DNA of 64,000 nt from CSP1-5 sp964348275 (GTDB lineage: Bacteria; Methylomirabilota; Methylomirabilia; Methylomirabilales; CSP1-5): contig CAYGBT010000003.1 of the NCBI GenBank assembly GCA_964348275.1, positions 1 through 64,000 on the forward strand, written 5' to 3'. The notes under the pieces are model-generated. The model was not told the origin of the DNA and made no database searches. It saw nothing but the letters and a program-made list of their open reading frames with translations. This document shows, piece after piece, positions 15,791-24,556 of this stretch. The number at the start of each line of letters is the position of its first letter. The stretch's first letter is position 1. The translations under genes and the position numbers were made by a program.

Positions 15791-18700
15791 ATGACTGCCT
15801 TGCCTCCGAGCTTTCTCCTATCCGATTTTCCCACCCTCCCCGAACGCCTCAGGCAGATTGGCTGTACCGATGTTGCCAAGGCTACGAAAAACCTTGAGGC
15901 CCTGGCCCAACCGCCGCTCTATCGAGTGACATTTCTCCGCCTCCTCCCTGCTCTCCTGGAAGTGCTGGCGAATATCCCTGATCCCGATATGGCCCTGAAT
16001 AACCTCGAGCGTTTCTCCGATGTGGTAATCGACCGGGGCTTTCTCTTCGACCTCCTTCGTGATCGTCGCAAGAGTCTCGATCTGGTTCTGACCATTTTTG
16101 GCAGTTCCCAGTACCTTTCCGATGTGCTAATTCGTTACCCGCAGCTTTTTGAATGGCTCCTCGAGCCGGGGGTGCTCAGGTGGCCCGTGCTCAAGGCTGA
16201 GCTTGCCCGGGAACTTGCGGCGATGACCGATCGGCTGGCGAGCGTGGAGCGAAAATGGGAGGCCCTTCGACGCTTCAAGACGCGGGAGATCCTCCGGATC
16301 AGTCTTCAGGATCTGCTCGGGAATCAAGATCTCACCGGTATCACCCAGGAACTGTCCCGCCTAGCGGAGGTGACCCTTCAAAAGGCATACGAGATCTCCC
16401 GTGAGGAGATGAACCGGCGGTTCGGGATACCGCAGGTCCTCGGGCCGACGGGTGATGCGCGTGAATGCGGCTTCTGCATTTTGGGGATGGGGAAGCTCGG
16501 GGGGGAGGAACTCAACTATAGCTCGGACATCGACATCCTCTTTGTGTATGAGGCCGAGGGTGAGACGACAGGAGTGCCGGGCCCGGGCCGCATCCAAGAA
16601 GGGAAGATCTCCAATCATCAGTACTTCGCCAAGTTGGCCGAGATGATCGTGAAGGCCATCGGGAGTGTCACGCGGGATGGCTCTGTCTTTCGCGTGGATA
16701 CCCGTCTCCGCCCTGGTGGGCGCCAAGGGGATCTGTGTCTTTCCCTGCGGAGCTACGAGATCTATTACGAATCGTGGGGGCAGACGTGGGAGCGGCAGGC
16801 CTTGATCAAGGCCCGTTCGGTGGCGGGAGACGGGGGGCTGGGCCGAAGATTTCTCGAGATGATTGTCCCCTTCAGTTATCGAAAGTACGTGGATCAGACG
16901 GCGGTTCAGGAAGTCCGGGCCATGAAGGAGCGAATCGAGCAGAGTCTCCGGCAGGACCGGAAGCTCCACCGGGACGTGAAGCGGGGCTTTGGGGGTATCC
17001 GGGAGATCGAATTCATCGTACAAGCCTTCCAGCTCTTACACGGAGGGCGGGATCCCTGGATCCGTGGAGCGAATACGGTGAGGGCCTTGCACCGGCTGGC
17101 GGAGCGGCGCTATCTGTCCGATGAAGACTGCGCGGCCCTGGTGAAGGCGTACGTCTTTCTCCGGACGGTGGAGCACCGGCTTCAGATTCTCCACAATCTC
17201 CAAACGCATACTATTCCCGAAGATCACCGGCAGCTCTTTCATCTGGCCCGGCGCTCGGGGTATCGCAGCCAGGTGGCAGCCAAGCCGGTAGAGGACTTCT
17301 TGAGAGACTACCGGACGCACACCCAGGCGGTTCGTCGTGTCTACGATGCCTTCTTTAGGGAAGAGGAGGGGCCAGCCACTCGAGTCGAGCAGGATGAAAT
17401 TGTTCTTTTCTTCGAGGGAGCCCTCCCAGCGAGTGACATTCGGGATCGTTTACAGGAGATCGGGTTTGAGGATCTCGAGCGAGCCTATCGCAATTTCCAG
17501 CTCCTGCGCGACGGGCCCCCGTTCGCTCACTACAGCAAGGCGGGGCGGTGGGCGCTGGCTCACGTGGCACCCCATCTCATGAAAGCCCTCCGAGAGGCCC
17601 CGGATCCCGATATGGCCCTCAATCACTTCGAACGGCAGGTGGCGGCAATGGGGGCTCAAGGGGTGTTTCTTTCCATCCTGGCCGAGAAGCCCGAGACCCT
17701 GGGCCTCCTCTTTCGGCTCTTCGGGGTGAGTGACTTCCTTGCCCACACCCTGATTCAGCATCCCGAGCTCATCGATCTCCTCCTGGACCCAGCGAGCTTG
17801 AGCCACCGCAAGTTCCATCAAGAGATGCTCCGGGAGCTTCAGGAGACCTTGCAGGCGGCACCGGTGGGAAGTGGGAAATTGGATGCCCTGCGCCGGTTCA
17901 AGAAGGTCGAGGAACTCCGGATCGGAATTCGAGACGTCCTGGGCGAGGTGGATCTCACGGACACGCAGGCGGAACTCACTCAGCTCGCAGAAGTATGTCT
18001 CACCGGCGCGTTGGGAATGGCGTGGGAAGAAGTCGGAGTCCGCTACGGCGTGGCAGAGCAAAAGGGGTTTACCATTCTCGGGCTCGGAAAGCTGGGAGGC
18101 GCTGAGATGAATTACAGCTCCGACCTGGATCTCATCTTTGTCACCGAAGGCGAGATCATCGGGGGAGCCGCTCGCCCGGTCAGCCCCATCGAATTTTTCA
18201 GCAAGCTAGCGGACCGGGTCATGAAGAATTTGACCGTCATTACCCGGGAGGGCTCGGCGTATCGAGTAGACAGCCGGCTCCGGCCGGGGGGGAGCAAGGG
18301 GCCTCTCGCACAATCGGTCGCAGCTTTCGAGGATCATTTCGAACGGTGGGCCGAGATCTGGGAACGACAGGCATACACCAAGGCGAGGGTCGTGGCGGGA
18401 GACGAGAGGTTAGGCCGGAAGATCTGCGGTCTGGTGCAGACATTCGTCTATGAGAAACCGTTCCCTGAAGATCTGGCCCAGCGGATTGATGCCATGCGAC
18501 ACCGGATGGAGGAAGAGCGCGTCAAGCCGGGCGCGGATCTCCATCTGAAACTGGGCTCGGGCGGAATCGTCGAGGTGGAGTTTATTGTCCAATATCTGCA
18601 GCTTCTTCACGGTAGAAACCGAAAAGCCGTCCAGGAGCCAAACACACTGTGCGTGTTGGATGCTCTGCACCGGGAGGGAATGCTCTCTGTCGAGGAGTAT

Positions 18701-18946
18701 CAGGGCTTGCGTGAGTCTTACCGGTTCCTGCGGATGGTGGAAAACCGGCTGCGGATCGTGGCCGATCTCTCCGTCAATACCGTTCCGAGGGCTCCTGCCA
18801 AGCTTGAGAAGCTGGCGCGGCGCTTGGGATACGCCCGGACAGGGGATGTTCCACTCGGCGAGCGTTTTCTCCAGGATTTCGCGGCTCATACCTCTCGGGT
18901 CCACGCGATCTACCACGAAGTCTTCGGGAACACCGACGACCGATGA
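15791..18946 (+). CDS. glnE: Bifunctional glutamine synthetase adenylyltransferase/adenylyl-removase
   Basis: A 1051-residue ATase that adenylylates and deadenylylates GlnA Tyr398 in response to PII and glutamine. Both nucleotidyltransferase domains are intact: an N-terminal removase with GMGKLGGEELNYSSDIDI near residue 233 and a C-terminal transferase with GLGKLGGAEMNYSSDLDL near 763, each followed by a VDxRLRPGG motif. The length suits family members. Start 15791 follows GGGTGAGGG. The last codons and stop lie inside the dispersed repeat (18933 onward), so the C-terminus TDDR is supplied by the element. Confidence 0.95.
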   Translation: MTALPPSFLLSDFPTLPERLRQIGCTDVAKATKNLEALAQPPLYRVTFLRLLPALLEVLANIPDPDMALNNLERFSDVVIDRGFLFDLLRDRRKSLDLVLTIFGSSQYLSDVLIRYPQLFEWLLEPGVLRWPVLKAELARELAAMTDRLASVERKWEALRRFKTREILRISLQDLLGNQDLTGITQELSRLAEVTLQKAYEISREEMNRRFGIPQVLGPTGDARECGFCILGMGKLGGEELNYSSDIDILFVYEAEGETTGVPGPGRIQEGKISNHQYFAKLAEMIVKAIGSVTRDGSVFRVDTRLRPGGRQGDLCLSLRSYEIYYESWGQTWERQALIKARSVAGDGGLGRRFLEMIVPFSYRKYVDQTAVQEVRAMKERIEQSLRQDRKLHRDVKRGFGGIREIEFIVQAFQLLHGGRDPWIRGANTVRALHRLAERRYLSDEDCAALVKAYVFLRTVEHRLQILHNLQTHTIPEDHRQLFHLARRSGYRSQVAAKPVEDFLRDYRTHTQAVRRVYDAFFREEEGPATRVEQDEIVLFFEGALPASDIRDRLQEIGFEDLERAYRNFQLLRDGPPFAHYSKAGRWALAHVAPHLMKALREAPDPDMALNHFERQVAAMGAQGVFLSILAEKPETLGLLFRLFGVSDFLAHTLIQHPELIDLLLDPASLSHRKFHQEMLRELQETLQAAPVGSGKLDALRRFKKVEELRIGIRDVLGEVDLTDTQAELTQLAEVCLTGALGMAWEEVGVRYGVAEQKGFTILGLGKLGGAEMNYSSDLDLIFVTEGEIIGGAARPVSPIEFFSKLADRVMKNLTVITREGSAYRVDSRLRPGGSKGPLAQSVAAFEDHFERWAEIWERQAYTKARVVAGDERLGRKICGLVQTFVYEKPFPEDLAQRIDAMRHRMEEERVKPGADLHLKLGSGGIVEVEFIVQYLQLLHGRNRKAVQEPNTLCVLDALHREGMLSVEEYQGLRESYRFLRMVENRLRIVADLSVNTVPRAPAKLEKLARRLGYARTGDVPLGERFLQDFAAHTSRVHAIYHEVFGNTDDR

Positions 18947-19020
18947 CCGACGACCAAGCAATGTCGAAATTCGAATGTCGAAATTCGAAATTTTACAGAC
19001 GCTGAACTCTGAACCATGAA
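18933..19020 (-). repeat. Dispersed 7-bp-unit element, copy after glnE
   Basis: On the minus strand it reads GGTTCAT-GGTTCAG-AGTTCAG, then an extended AATTTCG array (about four units, some as ATTTCGACATTCG), then GGTCGTC-GGTCATC-GGTCGTC. It is the longest copy seen. The glnE stop codon falls inside it. Confidence 0.75.
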
Positions 19021-19037
19021 CCCGAAAGGAGGACGTT

Positions 19038-19694
19038 ATGCTGAATTATGAGGGGATCGAGATTACATGGTTGGGGCATGATAGCTTTCGCATCACGAAG
19101 GGGAAAGTCATCTATGTTGACCCCTACCAACTTTCCGGATCACCAGCCAAGGCTGACCTGATCCTCATCACCCACGACCACTTTGATCACCTGAGTGCGG
19201 ACGACGTGAAAAAGGTGATTGGTCCGCAGACCGTGGTGGTTGCCCCTCCGGCGTGCCAGGGACAGCTCAAGGGCCTGTCGGTGAAAGAGGTTCGGAGTCT
19301 GGAGGCGGGTCAGAAGACGGAACTGGATGCAATCGAGGTCGAGGCGGTCCCGGCATATAACGTGGACAAGTTTCGCTCTCCCGGAAATCCTTTTCACCCC
19401 AAGGGGACGGGCGTGGGCTATATCGTGACCATCGACGGGAAGCGGATCTACCATACGGGGGATACTGATCCGATTCCGGAGATGGCCGCGGCGAAAGGGG
19501 TCGATGTGGCCCTTGTGCCGGTGAGCGGGACATACGTCATGACCGCTCAGGAGGCGGTGGAGGCGGCCAAGGTCATCCAGCCCAAGGTCGCTATCCCGAT
19601 GCACTTCGGGGCCATCGTTGGCTCGAAAGCCGACGCCGAGGCCTTCCAAAAGTCCGCCCCGTGCCGAGTCGAAATTCTCGAAGAAGAGAGCTGA
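19038..19694 (+). CDS. MBL-fold metal-dependent hydrolase (UPF0173/UlaG-like)
   Basis: A 218-residue metallo-beta-lactamase-fold protein. The metal site motif is THDHFDHLS near residue 45, with TWLGHDSF at the N-terminus, YHTGDTD near 140 and the final PMHFGA His. This pattern matches the UPF0173/UlaG branch, which includes lactonases and phosphodiesterase-like hydrolases. AAAGGAGG lies before the ATG. It follows the repeat element and stands apart from the downstream transporter genes. The substrate is not known. Confidence 0.8.
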   Translation: MLNYEGIEITWLGHDSFRITKGKVIYVDPYQLSGSPAKADLILITHDHFDHLSADDVKKVIGPQTVVVAPPACQGQLKGLSVKEVRSLEAGQKTELDAIEVEAVPAYNVDKFRSPGNPFHPKGTGVGYIVTIDGKRIYHTGDTDPIPEMAAAKGVDVALVPVSGTYVMTAQEAVEAAKVIQPKVAIPMHFGAIVGSKADAEAFQKSAPCRVEILEEES

Positions 19695-19859
19695 GGGCCC
19701 GACCAAGCTGAGCCGCAACAACCTCCCCCGTTCCACCCGTATCGTCGAGATTTAGTACCGGGCGGTCTCATCGGTTCGGTGGCAGTCTCCCCGGATTTGA
19801 CTCCTGGCTCCTTAGTGAAAGTGCTGGAATGGCATATCCACACTCCCTATAGGACGGCC

Positions 19860-20663
19860 ATGCTGCATTTTTGCATGAAAAGTTTGGCAGACGTAGGAAG
19901 CTTTGCGCGAGAGCAGTGCCGAGGACTTCAATATTTGGCGGCAGTCCTGGGGACCGTGCTCCTCGTGGGAATACAGCCGGGTCATTGGCGTCGGACCGTA
20001 CGGCAAGTCTTTGCAAGGCAAGTTTTCTTAACCGGCGTCAAGTCGCTTCGCTTCATTTTTGCTGTTGCCATTTTGGTCGGTATCCTGGTCGTGGTGCAGA
20101 TCCAATTGTGGGTTGGGAAGGTTGGCCATACCCAACTCCTGGGCCCCTTACTCGTGGTGGTTGTGGCGCGCGAATTGGGACCGTTGTTTGCCAATTTCGT
20201 CGCAATCGTGAACGGGGGAAGCACCATGACCACCGAATTGGGGATCATGAAATTCTCCGGAGAAGTACGCGCGCTCGAAGCACAGGGCATTGACCCATTC
20301 GTGTTCCTGGTGATGCCGCGGGTGATGGCAATGGCGGTGTCGGCATTGTGTTTGACCGTGTTTTTCATTGTGGGGGCATTTGGCAGTGGGTACGCGTTCG
20401 GGGCATTGATGGGGATCACCCACCTTGATCTCACGAGCTTCCTGGCGAGCGTTTTCAAGTCCATTCGTCCGGTCGATGTCGTGAACATCTTGACCAAAAG
20501 CATACTGCCCGCGATGGTGACCAGCGCCATCTGCTCGACGGAAGGACTAGGCGTGGTGGCCACCCTCACCGATGTGCCACTGGCTACGAAGCGTTCGCTG
20601 GGTCGTTCCCTGTTAGCCCTGTTTGTAATTACTGCTGTGATCTCGCTCTTGACCTACTGGTGA
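19860..20663 (+). CDS. MlaE-type ABC transporter permease (MCE system)
   Basis: A 267-residue integral membrane protein of the MlaE/YrbE family, the permease of MCE-type lipid transporters between inner and outer membranes. Diagnostic segments are VVVVARELGPLFANFVAI and the downstream AVSALCLTVFF helix, with five to six hydrophobic spans. ATG 19860 is preferred (AGGA six bases upstream, usual family length); GTG 19779 is an alternative. Its stop overlaps the next gene's start (TGATG), and an MCE-domain protein follows, confirming the system. Confidence 0.85.
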   Translation: MLHFCMKSLADVGSFAREQCRGLQYLAAVLGTVLLVGIQPGHWRRTVRQVFARQVFLTGVKSLRFIFAVAILVGILVVVQIQLWVGKVGHTQLLGPLLVVVVARELGPLFANFVAIVNGGSTMTTELGIMKFSGEVRALEAQGIDPFVFLVMPRVMAMAVSALCLTVFFIVGAFGSGYAFGALMGITHLDLTSFLASVFKSIRPVDVVNILTKSILPAMVTSAICSTEGLGVVATLTDVPLATKRSLGRSLLALFVITAVISLLTYW

Positions 20664-21382
20664 TGGCGGAGGCGGCGATCCTGATGGCGTCTGAGCCCAT
20701 TTTGCAATTCGACGACGTGACGGTTGAGTCTCATTCCGTGTACGAATCTGGCATTTGGAATGTTTGTTTCAGCTTGCAGCCGGGTGATCTTCTCCTGTTA
20801 CGTTTGGAGCGGGAACACCGACGACTCCCCCTCGCCGATGCCGCCGAGGGGCTGGTACTGCCGAGCCATGGGAGGGTGTTGTTTTTGAACGAAGACTGGC
20901 AGACGATGTCGGCAGATCATGCGGCCAAGCAGCGAGGAACAATCGGTCGCGTCTTTGAGGACGGCGGCTGGATCACGGACCTCGGCGTGGACGAAAACGT
21001 CACACTGGCGCAGCGGCATCACTCGTCGCGAGATGAGGGCGAGATCGTGCGCGAGGCGGCAAGTCTAGCAAGGATATTTGGCCTGCCAGGCCTGCCACGA
21101 GGACGACCCGACAAGGTGCGACGCCAGGATTTGGCGAAGGCTGCGTGCGTGCGTGCCTTCCTCGGCAAGCCGGTGCTGATCATTCTGGAGAGTCCAACCC
21201 GGGGCGTGTATGCGGACATCATCGTTACCTTAGTGAATGCGGTGCACGACGCACGCAGAGGCGGCGCCGCGGTGCTCTGGACGAGCGTGGACCCGCAAGT
21301 CTGGGGGACCGCCGGTCTCCGTCCGAGCGCGCGCTGTAAGATGTTTGGCTCGCAGATGCACACCATGGAGAGGGAAGCGTGA
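20663..21382 (+). CDS. Degenerate MlaF-like ABC ATPase lacking nucleotide-binding motifs
   Basis: A 239-residue protein in the position of MlaF, between permease and MCE protein, with TGATG overlaps on both sides. The fold is recognisable: FDDVTVES at the start, a SHGRVLFLNEDW strand, then KPVLIILESPTRGV at the Walker B position. The Walker A GxSGxGK is replaced by LRLEREHRR, the Walker B Asp-Glu pair is Glu-Ser, the LSGGQ signature is PDKVRRQ, and the switch His region is WTSVDP. ATP hydrolysis by this subunit is therefore unlikely. The frame is intact over its full length, which argues for a selected pseudo-ATPase rather than a recent pseudogene. Confidence 0.7.
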   Translation: MAEAAILMASEPILQFDDVTVESHSVYESGIWNVCFSLQPGDLLLLRLEREHRRLPLADAAEGLVLPSHGRVLFLNEDWQTMSADHAAKQRGTIGRVFEDGGWITDLGVDENVTLAQRHHSSRDEGEIVREAASLARIFGLPGLPRGRPDKVRRQDLAKAACVRAFLGKPVLIILESPTRGVYADIIVTLVNAVHDARRGGAAVLWTSVDPQVWGTAGLRPSARCKMFGSQMHTMEREA

Positions 21383-22320
21383 TGGAAAGGCGTTTCAAAT
21401 TTCGATACGTCAACGAGCTGACCGGGGTGATGGTTCTGATTGCCGTGGCGGTGGTCATCGCCGCGGTGTTCTTCACGGGACGCGCGCAGCGGTGGTTTTC
21501 CCCGCGATTCACCTTGCAGGTCCTTCTTCCCGAAGATGGCTCCTTCGGTTTGAGCCCCGGGAGCGAGGTCTTTATCCTGGGCATCTCCGCCGGATCGGTG
21601 GACGACATTCGCGTGGATGAGGCCGGTCGTCTTCGGGCGCGGATCCAGATCCGCGCCGATTTCCAGCGGTTTGTGCGAACCGATTCGATTGGTAGCATCA
21701 AGAAGGTCTTCGGTGTGGCCGGGGACGCATACTTGGAGATCACCAGAGGAAAAGGTGACCCCCTGCCGAAGAAGGACGCCTTCATCACGGCCACGGCCGC
21801 AGAGGAACTTCCCGGCGTGATGGAAAACATGCTGGACGAGGTGCGTCAGGAAGTCCTCCCCGTTCTCAGGACGGCCCGACTGGCTCTCGAGGAGTGGAAG
21901 AAGCTGGGCGCCGGACTGCAAACAACACAGAGCGACTTGGAAAAACTGGTCTCGCGGATGGACAGAGTTGCCGCCGGCCTCGAACGGGGGCAGGGCACAG
22001 TCGGTAAGTTGCTGACAGAGTCGACGGTTGCGGACGCGGCAGAGACTTTGTTGACGCAGGCCAATCGGTCGCTGGAGGACTTGCGCACTGTCTTGAGAAG
22101 TCTTCAGCAGGGTACGGAGCGATTACCGGAAATCACGGATACGGTTGCCACCGAAGCAAAGGATTTGCCCGGTTTAGTATTGCAGGCGCAGCAGACGTTA
22201 GGCGAGTTGGAGAAATTGCTTGCCGGCTTGCAGAGACACTGGCTGTTCCGAGGATACATGGATCTCGCGGACCCCAGCCCGCGTATTCCGCCGGGTCAGG
22301 TAGAGGGAAGTCGGCCGTGA
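21382..22320 (+). CDS. MCE-domain lipid-transport protein (MlaD-like)
   Basis: A 312-residue MlaD-type protein: one N-terminal transmembrane helix (residues 15-35), an MCE domain with GLSPGSEVFILGISAGSVDDI near residue 55, and a long alpha-helical C-terminal region with leucine-rich coiled-coil character (residues 150-290). It would sit in the inner membrane with a periplasmic hexameric ring carrying phospholipid or another hydrophobic substrate. The stop overlaps the next gene (GTGA). Confidence 0.85.
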   Translation: MERRFKFRYVNELTGVMVLIAVAVVIAAVFFTGRAQRWFSPRFTLQVLLPEDGSFGLSPGSEVFILGISAGSVDDIRVDEAGRLRARIQIRADFQRFVRTDSIGSIKKVFGVAGDAYLEITRGKGDPLPKKDAFITATAAEELPGVMENMLDEVRQEVLPVLRTARLALEEWKKLGAGLQTTQSDLEKLVSRMDRVAAGLERGQGTVGKLLTESTVADAAETLLTQANRSLEDLRTVLRSLQQGTERLPEITDTVATEAKDLPGLVLQAQQTLGELEKLLAGLQRHWLFRGYMDLADPSPRIPPGQVEGSRP

Positions 22321-23252
22321 GCAAGGGGACCTGGGGTGGCTCGAGCACGCTTCTTCTGGTGCTCTTGATAGGGTGCGCTTCGCCGAAGCCCCTGCCGACT
22401 CCACCGCGCGATGCGGAACTGGCGCGGATGACGCGGATCGCACGAGCGGCTTTTGAGCGTGGATCGATGCCGCGGGCTATCACCCTTTATGGACGAGCGT
22501 TGAAGCGGGCCCGAATGCTGGACGAGGCGACGGAAATTGGCAACGCGGCCTATAACCTTGGAGTGTGTTTGACCATGGTGGGGCAGTACGACCGTGCCTG
22601 GGAATTATTGCACGAGGCGGCAAGCGAATTTAGACGGGCCAAACAGAATCTTGCAGACGTATGGCTCCTGGAGGCGAAGGTGGCCTACAAACAAGGGCGG
22701 CGCGCGGAAGCGCTGTCCCTGGCAGAGCGGGTCCTAACGGACCCGGCCTCAACCCCCAGCCGAAGCCATCGGGTACAGGTGGCGGTGCTCCAAGGGAATG
22801 TTGCTGTTGATGATCGCCATACCGGACGCGCGGCAAGTGCCCTGGCCAGGGCGGAGCAAGAAATGCACGCCCTTTCCGATTATGCCTTGCAGGCAGAAAC
22901 AGCAAGGCTGGCGGGCAGTATTGATCTCCTCGAAGAGAAAACGGAAGCGGCAGCCGCCGCCTTTGATCGCGAGGCCCGGCTGTGGCAACAGGTCGGCCGC
23001 TATCCCGAAATGGCCCGGGCCTTAGGGCGAGCGGGCGAGGCCTATCGTGCCGCCGGTCACAAGGGTCCGGGTGCGGAGAGATTTTTTCGCGCAGCCCGTA
23101 GCAGTTGGGCGCGGGGCGAGAGGGAAGTCGCACTCCAGTATATCCAGCAGGCTGCTTCCCTGGCCCAGGAGGTCGAGAATTCTTCGCTGCACCAAAGGGT
23201 GTTGACACTTAAAGAGGAGATACTCAATACTGCTGGGGAAGGGAACCAGTGA
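22317..23252 (+). CDS. TPR-repeat lipoprotein of the MCE operon
   Basis: A 311-residue predicted lipoprotein. The signal sequence ends in the lipobox LLIGCAS. The mature part consists of helix pairs of TPR type, for example AFERGSMPRAITLYGRAL and NAAYNLGVCLTMVGQYDRAW. GTG 22317 overlaps the MCE gene's stop. It may stand in the place of MlaA/VpsC-type outer-membrane partners as a scaffold; this is inferred from position only. Confidence 0.7.
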   Translation: MSKGTWGGSSTLLLVLLIGCASPKPLPTPPRDAELARMTRIARAAFERGSMPRAITLYGRALKRARMLDEATEIGNAAYNLGVCLTMVGQYDRAWELLHEAASEFRRAKQNLADVWLLEAKVAYKQGRRAEALSLAERVLTDPASTPSRSHRVQVAVLQGNVAVDDRHTGRAASALARAEQEMHALSDYALQAETARLAGSIDLLEEKTEAAAAAFDREARLWQQVGRYPEMARALGRAGEAYRAAGHKGPGAERFFRAARSSWARGEREVALQYIQQAASLAQEVENSSLHQRVLTLKEEILNTAGEGNQ

Positions 23253-23279
23253 TCGAATCTCCAAATCCTTTGACCTGAC

Positions 23280-24440
23280 ATGGAAAAGGCGCCATTGCCC
23301 ATGAATGAAGACGACCGCTTAGCGGCCGTTCGCGAGCTGGGGCTCCTGGATACCCCCAAAGAGGAGCGATTCGACCGAGTCACCCGGCTGCTGATGCGGC
23401 TGTTTGAGGTCCCGATAGCGTTCGTGGCGCTGATCGATGCTGACCGGCAGTGGTTCAAGTCCTGTTATGGATTACCCGTTTCCGAAACGCCTCGAGAAGT
23501 CTCCTTTTGTGGCCACACCATTTTGGGGAACGAAACGCTGATCATCCCTGACGCGCAGTTGGATACACGTTTTTGCGACAACCCGCTGGTCACTGGCGAG
23601 CCTTGGATTCGCTTTTATGCCGGACAACCCCTCCGCGGACCGCGGGGTCTCAAGGTTGGTACCCTTTGTGTGGTCGACCAGAAACCGCGGCAGCTTGATG
23701 AAGCGGATCATGAATTGTTGCGAGACCTGGCCGCTCTGGTGGAACGCGAGCTAAACTTGGCAGAGGCCATCGAACTTCAGCAACAATTGCTCGCTGCCCG
23801 CGCGGCTGAGGAAAAACTGTTGCTGAACATCCTTCCCAAATCCATCGCTGAACGGTTGAAATCCGATCCGGGAGTTATCGCTGATTGCTTTCCAGAGGCG
23901 ACCATCTTGTTTGCCGACCTCCACGATTTCTCCCGGCTGACCGCCAGCATGTCTCCAGCGGAAATGGTTGTGCTGCTCAACAAGATTTTTTCGCGGTTTG
24001 ATGTCCTGGTGCAACAACGCGGCTTGGAAAAGATCAAGACAGTTGGTGACGCCTACATGGTGGCGGCCGGAGTCCCTATTCCACGTCCCGACCACGTCGA
24101 TGTGATGGCCGATCTCGCGCTCGCGATGCAGCAAGAAATCGTGCGCTTTGAAGCGCCAAGCCGAGAGACGTTCAGGCTACGGATAGGGCTCGACAGCGGT
24201 CCGGTGGTCGCGGGCGTGATCGGTACCACCAGGTTCATTTATGACCTCTGGGGCGAAACGGTGGGGACGGCCTGGGAGATGGCAAGCTTTGGCGTTCCTG
24301 GGTGTATCCAAGTCATCGAAAGCACGTATGCGCGACTGCGAGATAAATATCTTTTCGAAGAGCGCGGCGAATTCTATGTGAAGGGAAAGGGTGAGGTGCG
24401 AACCCATTTCCTGAAGGGGCGAAAAAGCGGCCCAGCTTGA
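23280..24440 (+). CDS. GAF-domain class III adenylate/guanylate cyclase-like protein, catalytic residues altered
   Basis: A 386-residue cytosolic protein: a GAF sensor domain at residues 10-160 and a class III cyclase domain from about 205. Metal-binding Asp213 (FADLHDF) and Asp257 (TVGDAYM) are kept, as are adenine-selecting Lys253 and Asp322. The transition-state Asn and Arg of the GxTVNxAxR motif are replaced by Gly329 and Glu333. Activity is therefore doubtful; it may bind nucleotide as a sensor or need a partner. It starts 27 bases after the TPR lipoprotein gene. Cyclic-nucleotide-binding-type proteins are encoded at 39214 and 43649. Confidence 0.75.
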   Translation: MEKAPLPMNEDDRLAAVRELGLLDTPKEERFDRVTRLLMRLFEVPIAFVALIDADRQWFKSCYGLPVSETPREVSFCGHTILGNETLIIPDAQLDTRFCDNPLVTGEPWIRFYAGQPLRGPRGLKVGTLCVVDQKPRQLDEADHELLRDLAALVERELNLAEAIELQQQLLAARAAEEKLLLNILPKSIAERLKSDPGVIADCFPEATILFADLHDFSRLTASMSPAEMVVLLNKIFSRFDVLVQQRGLEKIKTVGDAYMVAAGVPIPRPDHVDVMADLALAMQQEIVRFEAPSRETFRLRIGLDSGPVVAGVIGTTRFIYDLWGETVGTAWEMASFGVPGCIQVIESTYARLRDKYLFEERGEFYVKGKGEVRTHFLKGRKSGPA

Positions 24441-24556
24441 GATTCGGGACGTTTTGCTGGTCGGGCACCCGAGGGTCAGGGTGGAGGTTAAATCGAGGGC
24501 TCGGTTGCTCAAGACAGGTTTGGTATCGCCGATGAGGGAGGAGGAGAAGAGGGTAG

